64,000 nt of DNA from Chitinophagaceae bacterium UBA1946 (GCA_002336815.1 DDEU01000034.1:23938-87937), one strand, 5' to 3'. Numbered from the stretch's first letter, positions 7,189 through 16,641 are shown. Program-made: numbers and translations. Notes: a model not told the origin generated them from the sequence alone.

Positions 7189-8997
7189 CTATATGGATGC
7201 CTGCTGTATCTTTTTTCTTTCGCCGATCTGCTGGCGCCACATGGCGTAATACAAGCCCTTATCTGCCAGCAGGCCTTCATGCGTGCCGGTTTCCACTACT
7301 TCCCCTTTTTCGAGCACATAGATCCTGTCTGCATGCATGATGGTACTCAGGCGATGCGCTATCAACACGGTGATCTGTTCTTTTTGTGAAGAGATGTCCC
7401 GTATCGTATCGGTGATCTCTTCTTCCGTAATAGAATCCAGCGCAGAAGTGGCTTCGTCAAATATCAATAAGTGCGGCCTGCGCAACAAGGCACGGGCTAT
7501 TGAAATGCGTTGTTTTTCTCCGCCGGATAATTTCAATCCCCCTTCACCGATCATGGTATCCAGTCCTTTTTCTGCCCTTGCCACCAAACCCGTACAGCTT
7601 GCTTTTTGCAATACATCATTCAGTTGCTGTTCGGTGGCAGCCGGGTTCACAAACATCAGGTTTTCCCGGATGGTGCCGCTGAACAAATTAGTGTCCTGTG
7701 TTACAAAACCGATCTGTTTGCGCAGGTCATCAAAATGTATCTCTGTTTCATCAAGGCTGTTGTAGAGTATCTTTCCTTCGAGCGGCCTGTACAGGCCCAC
7801 GAGCAATTTCATCAGGGTAGATTTCCCACTGCCGCTCGGGCCAACAAATGCGATGGTTTCACCAACCTTTACATCAAAGCTGATGTCGTCGATCGCTTTG
7901 TGCGATGCTGTCTGGTGTTTGAAGGCAACATTTTTAAAAGCCAGCGTTTCAATATTGCCAAGGGCTTTAGGGAATGCCGGTTCCTGCTCAGGCGCTTTTT
8001 GCATCAGCTTATCAAAATTATTCAGCGATGCTTCTGCCTCACGATACGATAATAAAATATTGCCGATCTCCTGCAATGGACCAAACACAAAAAAAGAAAA
8101 TATCTGCATGGTAACCAACTGCCCTGCATTCATCGTGCCTTTAAAAATAAGCCACATCAAAATGAACAGGATTACCTGGCGGAGTGTGTTCACCATTGTA
8201 CCCTGGATAAAACTAATGCTCCGGATGCGCTTTACCTTGGTGAGTTCCAGCCCGAGTATCTTATAAGTATTGGTGTTGAGGCGTTCCACTTCCTGGCGGG
8301 TTAGGCCAAGACTTTTTACCAGCTCAATATTGCGGAGCGATTCGGTGGTAGAACCCGCCAGGGCGGTAGTTTGACCAACAATATTTTTCTGGATCAGTTT
8401 TATCTTTTTGCTCAGCTTATTGGTAACAAGTGTTAAGAATAAGATGCCGATCAAATAGGCAACAGGAATACGCCAGTTGATGAACAGCGCTGCATATACA
8501 AACACGAACACAACGCCAATGATTACCCCAAAAAGTATATTGATGAAATTGGTCATGAATTTTTCAACATCAGCCCTTACCTTGGTCAATATCGACAGTG
8601 TTTCGCCGCTGCGCTGGTCTTCAAATTCCTGGTAAGGCAGTTTCATTGCATGCTGCAGACCATCGGTAAATACACTGGCGCCAAACTTTTGTATCACTAC
8701 ATTTAAAAAATAATCCTGGAAGGCTTTTGCGATGCGGCTCACCATGGCCACGGAGATGGAAAGCAAGAGTAAATAATATACGCCGGGCTTCTGCATCGAA
8801 AACGAATTAAAAAAACGCTCCCAGCTAAAATTAGTTGCCGGGGGCGTAGCGCCACCCTGGTGACCGTTGGCCAGGTTAATGAGCTTACCCAGTAAAATGG
8901 GGTCAATCAACGAAAAACCAATATTCACCGAGGCCATCAAAAGCGTGAATACTACCAGCCATTTATAAGGTGTTAAATATTTCAGTAAGATTTTCAT
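7189..8997 (-). CDS. ABC exporter, fused permease and ATPase (MsbA-like)
   Basis: A 602-residue half-transporter. An N-terminal six-helix exporter domain (about 1–330) precedes the nucleotide-binding domain. The latter has Walker A GPSGSGKST near residue 385, signature LSGGEKQRISIARA, Walker B LLIFDEATSALD and H-loop IAHRLST. It would act as a homodimer in the inner membrane, exporting a lipid, glycolipid or peptide. Substrate cannot be read from sequence. Its place next to a glycosyltransferase block suggests lipid-linked glycan or LPS precursor export, which is inference. A TAAATTTG box lies 4 nt upstream of the ATG. Confidence 0.93.
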   Translation of the reverse strand: MKILLKYLTPYKWLVVFTLLMASVNIGFSLIDPILLGKLINLANGHQGGATPPATNFSWERFFNSFSMQKPGVYYLLLLSISVAMVSRIAKAFQDYFLNVVIQKFGASVFTDGLQHAMKLPYQEFEDQRSGETLSILTKVRADVEKFMTNFINILFGVIIGVVFVFVYAALFINWRIPVAYLIGILFLTLVTNKLSKKIKLIQKNIVGQTTALAGSTTESLRNIELVKSLGLTRQEVERLNTNTYKILGLELTKVKRIRSISFIQGTMVNTLRQVILFILMWLIFKGTMNAGQLVTMQIFSFFVFGPLQEIGNILLSYREAEASLNNFDKLMQKAPEQEPAFPKALGNIETLAFKNVAFKHQTASHKAIDDISFDVKVGETIAFVGPSGSGKSTLMKLLVGLYRPLEGKILYNSLDETEIHFDDLRKQIGFVTQDTNLFSGTIRENLMFVNPAATEQQLNDVLQKASCTGLVARAEKGLDTMIGEGGLKLSGGEKQRISIARALLRRPHLLIFDEATSALDSITEEEITDTIRDISSQKEQITVLIAHRLSTIMHADRIYVLEKGEVVETGTHEGLLADKGLYYAMWRQQIGERKKIQQASI

Positions 8998-9001
8998 GCT
9001 G

Positions 9002-9009
9002 CAAATTTA
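9002..9009 (-). promoter_or_regulatory. Bacteroidota -7 box, four bases from ABC exporter ATG
   Basis: TAAATTTG (minus strand) is a full match to TAnnTTTG with CAGC before the ATG. Confidence 0.5.
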
Positions 9010-9077
9010 GTGGAAAGAATACATCGAAGCATTTCGATGGGTTTAAAAAACGAATACCGAAAAGCGAAAAATAAAAA

Positions 9078-9092
9078 ATTCACCTTGTGAAT
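9078..9092 (-). terminator. Terminator of the GT11/GT6 transcript
   Basis: Minus-strand stem ATTCAC/GTGAAT with a 3-nt loop, followed by a T-rich run (TTTTTATTTTT). It starts 3 nt past the GT11 stop codon. The stem is short but the T tract is strong. Confidence 0.6.
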
Positions 9093-9094
9093 GC

Positions 9095-9931
9095 TTATTC
9101 AACGGGCAATTTGATCCAGTTTACCGGCAGAATATCCCTTGTACCATTGATGCCCGGGATCCAGCGTTCCGGCGCTATTACCACTTTTTCCGGATCAGGG
9201 TTTAGCCAGGCCCCCCACCAGCTAAAGGAACTGTTGGCAATGATATGATGCCTGCACCGGCTCATCAATTGCATATCACGGAAACTATTTTCCCCTGAAT
9301 TAAAATCAACAAAGTGAAATGCGTCACCCGGAAAATTTTGTTTGGCCCATTCCATATCATCTGAAAATACAAAGAACTCCAGGCCGGGAAATTTGCTTTT
9401 CATCAGAGCGATCGCCCTGTGATAATAGGGAAGACCGATGGCCCAATTTTCATTTTGCAGGTAATCGCTCCTGCGAATGTGTAGACTTACTGACGTGCAG
9501 CTTTCTATCTGCTGCAGGATTGCAAGGTTCTGTGCGTCTGTAACAGAAGGAAACTTAAACTGCCGGCGTATTTTTTCCTGTATATCGATAAAATATTTTT
9601 CTGACTGCCAGTAACCATTGGCATAACCGGAACGGATCTCTTTTATCGCACTGTTCCAGTAACCAAAATTTTCATGGGCTTCTTTGTAGGGCTGCCTGAA
9701 GAGTTTCTTCCTGGTGGCAGCAACCACTTTTATGTATGCAAGTTCGAGAGCAGAAGAAACGGGAGGTTGCAAACCGAATACTTTTTCCAGTTCATATTTC
9801 CTTCTTTCGCCCCGGGTGCTGTAAGCAGACAATTCAATCTTTGCATTCAGACCTCTTTCAACATAGGTGCAGTACAATGCATATTGAAACATTTGATTAC
9901 CCAGACCAGCGGAAACATGAACGATCACCAT
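9095..9931 (-). CDS. Alpha-1,2-fucosyltransferase, family GT11
   Basis: Transfers fucose from GDP-fucose, typically to the 2-OH of galactose, making an H-antigen-like Fuc-alpha-1,2-Gal unit. GT11 motifs are the N-terminal HVSAGLGNQMFQYALY, the nucleotide-binding HIRRSDY, and NSSFSWWGAWLNP near the C-terminus. The frame stays open to 9988, but the ATG at 9931 (MVIVHVSAGLGNQ) gives the usual 278-residue form and avoids overlapping the previous gene. It follows a GT6-family gene by 14 nt, so the two are probably translated from one message. See the finding on the GT11/GT6 pair. Confidence 0.92.
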   Translation of the reverse strand: MVIVHVSAGLGNQMFQYALYCTYVERGLNAKIELSAYSTRGERRKYELEKVFGLQPPVSSALELAYIKVVAATRKKLFRQPYKEAHENFGYWNSAIKEIRSGYANGYWQSEKYFIDIQEKIRRQFKFPSVTDAQNLAILQQIESCTSVSLHIRRSDYLQNENWAIGLPYYHRAIALMKSKFPGLEFFVFSDDMEWAKQNFPGDAFHFVDFNSGENSFRDMQLMSRCRHHIIANSSFSWWGAWLNPDPEKVVIAPERWIPGINGTRDILPVNWIKLPVE

Positions 9932-9945
9932 CGTAGTAGAGCGAA

Positions 9946-10719
9946 TTATTTTTTGCTTTGAAATAATGAAGTGATGAAATGATACCATTTCTTTTTTTCT
10001 TCTTCTCTGTACTTGCCAAACCCTTGTAAAAAATCCTGCTTTCTTTCCAGGTGCATTACTTTTTCGAAAGGGATGGTTATTTCTGCCGGGTATAAAAAAC
10101 CGGGGTGAAGCACTTTAATTTTTTTCCCGATGATGTACCTGTTCAGGTAAGATTCATCGTGCCACACCGCAATGATATTTTGGCTGAGGTCCTGCTCCGT
10201 ATAATCGTAGCAGGTATTGATAAACGATAAGTACTTGCCTGTACTCCCGCCGTTCAGGCCACCGGCTGCGTAAATACTGCCCTCTCCTGCCGGAACATAG
10301 GCCGCCGATGCCGGATTACGTTCATAAGTAAATTGAGCATTCGTCTTTTTCCAAAAGTAGGGATGCTGTGTTACTACAAGGTCTTCCTCCTCCAGTGGCA
10401 AAAAGTCTTTCGCAATTACTGTTTTTACTACCTTAATGTTGGCATTAAAAAAATAAACATAGTCAAATGCCGCCAGTTCTTTTTCTACCCGTTTAAAGAA
10501 CCTGAACCGGTATAAAGTTGGATATGGCCAGTCTAAAGGTTCCTGGTAGATCTTGTGTATGGTTGGTGCTGCATCACCATATATCGTTGCCGCATCTGTA
10601 AACACAAAATAATGTTTCTCATAACCGGGTAACAAAAAGCGTTCTGCACTTTCGTAAAAGTTTTTCCAGAACACTTCATATTTCCCGGTGCAGATGTATA
10701 AGATGGCGATGGTTGGCAT
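9946..10719 (-). CDS. Family GT6 glycosyltransferase (ABO/alpha-1,3-GalNAc/Gal-transferase-like)
   Basis: Retaining glycosyltransferase related to the human ABO enzymes. Its 257 residues match soluble bacterial GT6 proteins, with no membrane stem. Visible family features are TGKYEVFWKNFYESAERFLLPG near the start (spanning about 11–32), PYPTLYRFRFF, the metal-site-equivalent tripeptide NAN at residues 92–94, GSIYAAGGLNGGS and AVWHDESYLNRY. Animal GT6 enzymes carry DxD; bacterial members have NxN and are reported to work without metal. Characterised bacterial GT6 enzymes use Fuc-alpha-1,2-Gal acceptors, which the neighbouring GT11 enzyme could supply. Donor sugar cannot be decided here. Confidence 0.9.
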   Translation of the reverse strand: MPTIAILYICTGKYEVFWKNFYESAERFLLPGYEKHYFVFTDAATIYGDAAPTIHKIYQEPLDWPYPTLYRFRFFKRVEKELAAFDYVYFFNANIKVVKTVIAKDFLPLEEEDLVVTQHPYFWKKTNAQFTYERNPASAAYVPAGEGSIYAAGGLNGGSTGKYLSFINTCYDYTEQDLSQNIIAVWHDESYLNRYIIGKKIKVLHPGFLYPAEITIPFEKVMHLERKQDFLQGFGKYREEEKKKWYHFITSLFQSKK

Positions 10720-10722
10720 TTC

Positions 10723-11478
10723 TTAATTTTTCTTACGGGCAAGTATCACGCATTCCGGCGAGTAGGCCCGCCTGTTAGGTAACTTTAATTTTTTCAGAAC
10801 CGGCAGTAATAGTTTCACAGTTTTTAACAAAAAACGCTGGCCAACATTTCTTTCCTGCCCATCTACCCAAAAATCAAAATGGCCGATATAACCTGACTGT
10901 ATGATCTCGAAATCATTCTTAAGCAATATTGTCTTCCATTTATCAACGTCCATGCTTGGCACATAATGCCTGTCAAGATTCTCCTTATCCAGGTAATTGT
11001 GCAGCCAGTGCTGGATACTGCCGCCGAAATTAGGAGCAGTGATAAACACATACCCACCGGGTTTGGTGAGGTCCGCATGCAATTGAACCATATCTTCAAA
11101 CTCCACAAAATGCTCAATAAAACCAGCCGAAAAAACCACATCGTATTTCACTTCCTTGCTGATCTTCATCACATCTTCCTGCGAAAAAAAATTGGTTTGA
11201 AAGTTATTTTTCTGCAGCCAGTTTACCATGGCTGGCAAATATTTTGTCTGGTCAATACCGTTCAGTGTATAGCCGGCCTTGCCAAAATGATAAATGAACC
11301 TGCCGGGATAAACCCCGATCTCGAAAACAGATCTGCCATTGCCCATACCAGGCCTACCCAAATATTGGTAGAGCATTTTTACAGTGCTGTAATTTTCCGG
11401 CATTGGCGACAACACAAAATCCCCGTAGCCTTTATCCCAATAACCACTGTCTGCCAAATTGGTTGCGGTTGGTTCCAT
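10723..11478 (-). CDS. SAM-dependent class I methyltransferase
   Basis: A 251-residue methyltransferase. Motif I is VFEIGVYPGRFIYHFGKAGY, then GIDQTKYL (end of strand 2), VVFSAGFIEHFVEFEDMV (motif II/post I) and PGGYVFITAPNFGG (motif III). The stop lies 3 nt before the GT6 start, so it is the first gene of the methyltransferase–GT6–GT11 set. A role in modifying the same glycan or its lipid carrier fits the context but the substrate is unknown. Confidence 0.85.
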   Translation of the reverse strand: MEPTATNLADSGYWDKGYGDFVLSPMPENYSTVKMLYQYLGRPGMGNGRSVFEIGVYPGRFIYHFGKAGYTLNGIDQTKYLPAMVNWLQKNNFQTNFFSQEDVMKISKEVKYDVVFSAGFIEHFVEFEDMVQLHADLTKPGGYVFITAPNFGGSIQHWLHNYLDKENLDRHYVPSMDVDKWKTILLKNDFEIIQSGYIGHFDFWVDGQERNVGQRFLLKTVKLLLPVLKKLKLPNRRAYSPECVILARKKN

Positions 11479-11552
11479 ATTTAAATTTGATTCAGTATTG
11501 TTGTTCGATCTTTATCAACGTTTGCCGGAAGCAATGCATCATTGCATGCCCT

Positions 11553-13352
11553 TTATTTTATTTCCTGCAATGCTACCAGCGTTTTATAAAATGCGCCTTT
11601 CTCCATCAGGGTTTCGTGATTGCCTCTTTCGATGATCTCGCCTTTTTGCAAAACAATGATCTCATCAGCGCTCCTGATCGTACTGAGCCGGTGTGCAATC
11701 ACCAGCGAAGTTCTGTCTTTCATCAGGTGATTCACGGCATCCTGCACCAGTCGTTCACTTTCCGTATCCAGCGATGAGGTTGCTTCATCCAAAATGAGTA
11801 TCGGAGGATTCTGTAACACGGCTCTTGCAATGGTTACACGCTGTCTTTCGCCCCCACTCAGTTTTACGCCACGATCGCCGATATTGGTATCATACCCTTC
11901 TTCTTTGGCAACAATGAAATTATGTGCGTTGGCTATACGTGCAGCATCAGTAACAGCTTCTCTTGATGCCTCCAGGTTGCCCAATGCAATGTTGTTTGCA
12001 ATGCTGTCATTAAACAAAATAGGCTCCTGCGTTACTACGCTCATTTGCCTTCGCAGGGATTCCATGGTGTAATCACGGATATCTATTCCATCAATCAATA
12101 TCTGCCCGCTGCTGATATCGTGCAGGCGTGGTATCAGGTCGGCAACAGTTGATTTACCTGCACCGGATGAACCTACCAGCGCCACCGTTTTTCCTTTTTC
12201 AATGGTAAAACTGATATTTTTTAAAATGACGGTATCGTTGTAACCAAAACTCACGTTCCTGAACTCAATGCTGTTGGTGAAAGCTGTCAACTCCGCAGCG
12301 CCGGGCTTGTTCTGTATGGTTTCAGGCGTTTGTAAAATGGCTTCTATCCGCTCAACTGCACCCATTCCTTTTCGCACATTGGAAAGAGAATTGGCCAGGT
12401 TCTTTGCAGGATTCAGCAGCATGGCGAAGCTGATGATGTAAGAGATAAGATCACTGCCGGCCAGATCACGGCTATCATTCAGGGCCAGCCTGCCGCCAAC
12501 ATAAAGGATGATCGACAACACTATTACGCCCAGCACTTCTGTTAATGGACTTGCCAGATCTCTCCTGATCGTCATCTTGTTCAACACACCAAATAACTTT
12601 TTATTGAGTGCAAGAAATTTATCCATCATCGGCTGCTCTGCATTGAAAACTTTGATCACTTTGATACCGCCCAGGGTTTCTTCCAGGTGAGAGATCACGC
12701 CGCCATTGATATCCCAAAATTCATTGGATTGCTTTTTCAATCTTTTGCTCACACGGCCAATGATAAAGGCTGTAATAGGCAGCAGTATCAACAGCAGCAA
12801 TGATAATTTAGGACTCAGGAAGATCATGTAACCAAGAAAACCCAAAATGGTAAGCGGATCTTTTATCAATCCTTCCATGCCCATGATGATGGAGGCCTGC
12901 ACTTCAAACACATCGCCATTCATACGGCTGATCATGTCGCCTTTGCGTTGCTCAGAATAAAAACTCATTGGCAGCCGCAATACCTTGTTGTATAAGCGGA
13001 GGCGAAAACTGGATAAGATATCATTCCGCACCGGGGTAGAAATGTAATTTGAAATATACAGGAACAAATTGCGAAAAAAGGTAGATACCACCATGGCGAG
13101 ACATATCACTGACAAACCTGTTAACCTGTCTTTTTGAATGATATCCTGCAGGTAGGTTTTTAATCCGCCGATGGCATTGGTCTGCAGCGGCGCTGAAGCA
13201 TTTTCCTGGTTGAATATCAGGCTGAGAAAAGGCGCCAGCATACCGATGGAAACGATGGAAAAAAGGCTTGACAATAGGGTGAACAATAAGTAAAGGGCCA
13301 GTTTATCCTTTGGAATTTTTATATGACTGAAAATGCTGTATGAATTTTTCAT
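11553..13352 (-). CDS. ABC exporter, fused permease and ATPase (MsbA-like)
   Basis: A 599-residue half-transporter with a six-helix exporter domain (about 15–320). The ATPase domain has Walker A GSSGAGKST near 393, signature LSGGERQRVTIARA, Walker B ILILDEATSSLD and H-loop VIAHRLSTI. It is clearly distinct in sequence from the exporter at 7189–8997. It lies between glycosyltransferase genes, which favours a lipid-linked oligosaccharide or lipid A substrate. It has its own promoter with both elements. The methyltransferase gene begins 74 nt downstream of its stop. Confidence 0.93.
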   Translation of the reverse strand: MKNSYSIFSHIKIPKDKLALYLLFTLLSSLFSIVSIGMLAPFLSLIFNQENASAPLQTNAIGGLKTYLQDIIQKDRLTGLSVICLAMVVSTFFRNLFLYISNYISTPVRNDILSSFRLRLYNKVLRLPMSFYSEQRKGDMISRMNGDVFEVQASIIMGMEGLIKDPLTILGFLGYMIFLSPKLSLLLLILLPITAFIIGRVSKRLKKQSNEFWDINGGVISHLEETLGGIKVIKVFNAEQPMMDKFLALNKKLFGVLNKMTIRRDLASPLTEVLGVIVLSIILYVGGRLALNDSRDLAGSDLISYIISFAMLLNPAKNLANSLSNVRKGMGAVERIEAILQTPETIQNKPGAAELTAFTNSIEFRNVSFGYNDTVILKNISFTIEKGKTVALVGSSGAGKSTVADLIPRLHDISSGQILIDGIDIRDYTMESLRRQMSVVTQEPILFNDSIANNIALGNLEASREAVTDAARIANAHNFIVAKEEGYDTNIGDRGVKLSGGERQRVTIARAVLQNPPILILDEATSSLDTESERLVQDAVNHLMKDRTSLVIAHRLSTIRSADEIIVLQKGEIIERGNHETLMEKGAFYKTLVALQEIK

Positions 13353-13374
13353 TTGCTGTTGTTGTAAACCGGCG

Positions 13375-13407
13375 CAAATTTACAGGTATTACTGCAACCG
13401 GGGCAAA
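13375..13407 (-). promoter_or_regulatory. Bacteroidota promoter for the ABC exporter gene
   Basis: On the minus strand TTTG (13404–13407), 21 nt, then TAAATTTG (13375–13382). This matches the phylum consensus TTTG–N19-23–TAnnTTTG. The ATG follows 22 nt after the -7 box, giving a normal short leader. Confidence 0.65.
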
Positions 13408-13427
13408 ATGGCTGATGGCCGGTTCTT

Positions 13428-14312
13428 TTACCAGGGCAGTGGATATTTGTCAATGGTCCATTTTTTCGTAACTAGTTTTCTGAGGAAGGGCAGTTTTTTA
13501 TAGGCTTCTTTTTGATCCATCATTGGCCGGGGCATAAAGGCATCCAGTTGTGCAGCCTGCTGCCACACCGTATTGGCGGCATTTTCGGCAAAAAACCGAC
13601 TGAGGATCGTTCTGTATTCTTTCAGGTTCCAGTAATGATACAAAAAGGCTTCTGCTGCCCGGATGGTATATTTTTTTTGCAACACATAGCTAAAGGCAAA
13701 CTGCTCCACGGTATGGCGGGGAAATGCCGGATAAAGGGCATCGGTTATATCCAATACTTCCTCCAATACAGAAGCCTGGCTGCTGTTGAGCCCGATCACG
13801 CCGGCATTCCACATAAAGCTTTGATGCAGTTGCTCCAGTGGCACACCCTTAATTTTAACCGGAGTACTTAAAAAGCGTTTCCACTTTTTTGATTCAATGT
13901 TATTTCGCCGATCGATCAGTCCTTCGTTGGTATGCATGTACACCATACCCTTTTCAATTTCGCCGAACATAGCGGACAAGGATTGCAGGCAACAGGTATC
14001 TGTATCACAATAGATAAGGTTTCCCTGGTACCGGCTGAAAAAATGCTGCAGCACTTTTATCTTTACCCGGTGTACAAAATTGATCTCACCCCTCCATCCC
14101 TTTACCAGGGCCGGGATAAGCGGTTCAATGATGTGGTTGGTAAGTATACCAAGTTCATTTGTAAAGTAAGTGGCATTATCAGTGTACAGTACAATACAAA
14201 TATCTTCCGGTTTATTGTAACGCATTAACTGCAGCAGTGCAAACCTGCATTCAGCCAGTATCTCATCATTGCCATAGGCCTGGAACAATATGTAATTTCT
14301 TTTTTCGCTCAT
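13428..14312 (-). CDS. Probable glycosyltransferase with DxD motif
   Basis: A 294-residue protein with a GT-A-like layout: an N-terminal nucleotide-sugar region (ILFQAYGNDEILAECRFALL), VLYTDN, then GNLIYCDTDTCCLQ, whose DTD is a plausible metal/nucleotide site. MWNAGVIGLN resembles the acceptor-side motif of GT8-type enzymes. I cannot assign a CAZy family. Its ATG overlaps the stop of the upstream GT25-like gene (ATGA), so the two are translationally coupled. Confidence 0.7.
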   Translation of the reverse strand: MSEKRNYILFQAYGNDEILAECRFALLQLMRYNKPEDICIVLYTDNATYFTNELGILTNHIIEPLIPALVKGWRGEINFVHRVKIKVLQHFFSRYQGNLIYCDTDTCCLQSLSAMFGEIEKGMVYMHTNEGLIDRRNNIESKKWKRFLSTPVKIKGVPLEQLHQSFMWNAGVIGLNSSQASVLEEVLDITDALYPAFPRHTVEQFAFSYVLQKKYTIRAAEAFLYHYWNLKEYRTILSRFFAENAANTVWQQAAQLDAFMPRPMMDQKEAYKKLPFLRKLVTKKWTIDKYPLPW

Positions 14313-15094
14313 TGATGGAGGTATGAAAGTCCCTGTTCGCCATTCACCTGGTATTGCTGGTTGATGAGTTTGGGCCGGGTAATAAATGCCTGCAATAACT
14401 GGTTGGTAATGGTAAATGCCAGGGCATTGTCTGCCGTAAATATTACCGGCGATTGTTGCTGCAGTAAGATCGAAGCCGCTTCATTGGTGATGGCATAAGC
14501 ATGCGTGCAATCGTGAAAGCCGGCTCTTTGTAAATGCGCCGAATATTGTTCTGGATACAAATGCCGGATCACAGAATGATTGAGTGTTCTTTTAATTCCG
14601 AGGGCATAGAGCAAATGATAAAAAGCTTTTTTGAGAAGTGCATTGGCCGGAGGCTTTTCATTTTTTGCAAAGCCAAGGTACAATAACTGCCAGTTGGCCG
14701 GCAATTCTGCCGTGATGCTGTCGAACAGCGGCAGGGCTTTTTTATCTACCACCACATCATCTTCCAGGATCAGCACTTTTTGATAGCCATTCTTCAGGAT
14801 ATCCCTGTACACCATCGTATGGCTGATTGCACAGCCTATTTCACCACCGGTAAGATCTTTGTGCATGATGTGCCGCTGCTTCGCTGTAACGGGATCGTAT
14901 ATCCCTTTTTGAACCAGTGCAGTATTGTCCAGCTCTTTTTTATCAGCGCCATAAAACAGGCTGTATTGCAGCCCGGCCAGTTCCTGCTGCAATAGCGCAT
15001 GCCGGTCTGCCGCCCTTGCAAGGGTGATCACATATATTTTATCAAAAAAATTATTGAGCGCTTCAAACATGTTTGTAATGCTGTGTTGTACCAT
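14309..15094 (-). CDS. GT25-family (LPS-type) glycosyltransferase
   Basis: GT25-like transferase of 261 residues, the family of LPS beta-galactosyltransferases. Features are the start FDKIYVITLARAADRHALL, YGADKKEL, the central GEIGCAISHTMVYRDIL and the acidic VLILEDDVVV motif. The ATG at 15094 shares its A with the comM stop (TGATG), and its own stop overlaps the next start (ATGA). This arrangement forces coupled translation of comM, this gene and the following transferase. Pairing of a DNA-uptake ATPase with surface glycan enzymes is probably incidental. Confidence 0.85.
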   Translation of the reverse strand: MVQHSITNMFEALNNFFDKIYVITLARAADRHALLQQELAGLQYSLFYGADKKELDNTALVQKGIYDPVTAKQRHIMHKDLTGGEIGCAISHTMVYRDILKNGYQKVLILEDDVVVDKKALPLFDSITAELPANWQLLYLGFAKNEKPPANALLKKAFYHLLYALGIKRTLNHSVIRHLYPEQYSAHLQRAGFHDCTHAYAITNEAASILLQQQSPVIFTADNALAFTITNQLLQAFITRPKLINQQYQVNGEQGLSYLHQ

Positions 15095-16641
15095 CAACCA
15101 GCCCAGCCTTCCCTGTCGAGACTGCGGTACTGGATCGCCTCGGCAATGTGCTCGGCTTTGATGTCGTTGCTGCCTGCAAGATCGGCAATTGTACGGCTTA
15201 CTTTTAATATCCGGTCATAAGCACGTGCTGATAAATTTAATTTTTCCATCGCCACCTTCAACAGGTTTTGCGATGCCGTATTGATCACGCAGATCTCTTT
15301 TAGCATTTTACTGCTCATCTGGGCATTGGCATAAATCCCTTCATTGGCTTTATACCGTTCGGCCTGTACATCCCTTGCCCTGATGACCCTGGCCCTGATG
15401 GCTTCGCTTTTTTCAGATTCTTTAATGGATGACAATTCATTAAATGCAACCGGTGTTACTTCAACATGCAGGTCGATCCTGTCGAGCAAAGGACCAGAAA
15501 TTTTATTCAGGTATTTCTGTACCGATCCCGGCGGACAGGTACATTCTTTGTCGGGATGGTTGAAGTAGCCGCAGGGACAGGGGTTCATGGATGCCAGCAG
15601 CATAAAACTGGCTGGAAAATCCATCGCTACCTTTGCCCTGCTGATGGTCACTTTTCTTTCTTCCATCGGTTGCCGCATCACTTCCAGCACCGTTCTTTTA
15701 AACTCCGGCAATTCATCTAAAAACAACACCCCATTGTGTGCCAGTGAAATTTCTCCCGGCTGCGGATTGCCGCCCCCGCCAACCAACGCAACATCAGAAA
15801 TGGTGTGATGCGGCGAACGGTAAGGGCGCTTTGAAATGAGGGTAGCATTTTCCGGCAACTTCCCGGCCACACTATGAATTTTTGTTGTTTCAAGCGCTTC
15901 ATGTAAAGTAAGCGGCGGAAGGATCGTTGGTAGCCGCTTTGCCAGCATGGTTTTTCCGGCCCCCGGCGGACCGATCAGTATTGCATTGTGCCCGCCCGCT
16001 GCGGCGATCTCCAGTGCCCGTTTGATATTCTCCTGCCCTTTCACATCACAAAAGTCAATTTCAAAATCGCTTTGGGCATACGCAAACTCTTCCCTTGTAT
16101 TTACGATCACCGGGGCCAGCGAAGTTTCATCATCAAAAAAACCGATCACGTCAGTGAGGTGAGCAACGCCAAACACTTTCAGGTTGTTCACCATGGCGGC
16201 TTCCCGGGCATTTTGTTTTGGAACGATCAATCCTTTAAACCCTTCCTTTCTTGCCTGGATGGCAATGGGCAATGCACCTTTGATGGGTCTTACTTCTCCA
16301 TTCAAACTCAATTCACCCATGATCACATAATCACTGATCTTTTCCGGGCTATTCAACTGTTCACTCGCAGCCAGCGTACCTATCGCAATCGGCAGATCGA
16401 AGGCAGTTCCACTTTTTCGTATATCCGCCGGAGCAAGGTTCACAATGAGCCTGGTACGGGGCATAAAATAACCATTGTCTTTGATGGCGCTTTCAACCCT
16501 CAGCATGCTTTCCTTTACCGCACTGTCGGGTAACCCAACGATCACGGCCTCCGACTTGCCCTGGTTATTGATATTTACTTCCACGGCAATGGTGATGGCT
16601 TCTACGCCGTACACTGCACTGCCAAAAGTTTTTACCAGCAT
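15094..16641 (-). CDS. comM: YifB/ComM family magnesium-chelatase-like AAA+ ATPase
   Basis: A 515-residue AAA+ protein of the ComM/YifB family. In competent bacteria ComM is a hexameric branch-migration helicase acting during integration of transformed DNA. The N-terminal Lon-like domain begins MLVKTFGSAVYGVEAI and includes VGLPDSAVKESMLRVESA. The ATPase core has Walker A GPPGAGKTMLAKRLP, the Walker B region GVLFLDELPEF and a cysteine-rich MNPCPCGYF–CTCPPG segment. A Mg-chelatase C-terminal lid ends the protein. Full length. Confidence 0.93.
   Translation of the reverse strand: MLVKTFGSAVYGVEAITIAVEVNINNQGKSEAVIVGLPDSAVKESMLRVESAIKDNGYFMPRTRLIVNLAPADIRKSGTAFDLPIAIGTLAASEQLNSPEKISDYVIMGELSLNGEVRPIKGALPIAIQARKEGFKGLIVPKQNAREAAMVNNLKVFGVAHLTDVIGFFDDETSLAPVIVNTREEFAYAQSDFEIDFCDVKGQENIKRALEIAAAGGHNAILIGPPGAGKTMLAKRLPTILPPLTLHEALETTKIHSVAGKLPENATLISKRPYRSPHHTISDVALVGGGGNPQPGEISLAHNGVLFLDELPEFKRTVLEVMRQPMEERKVTISRAKVAMDFPASFMLLASMNPCPCGYFNHPDKECTCPPGSVQKYLNKISGPLLDRIDLHVEVTPVAFNELSSIKESEKSEAIRARVIRARDVQAERYKANEGIYANAQMSSKMLKEICVINTASQNLLKVAMEKLNLSARAYDRILKVSRTIADLAGSNDIKAEHIAEAIQYRSLDREGWAG

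Noticed and set aside
15988..16533. Plus-strand open frame of 181 codons
   Set aside because: Lies wholly antisense to comM, which shows all family motifs.
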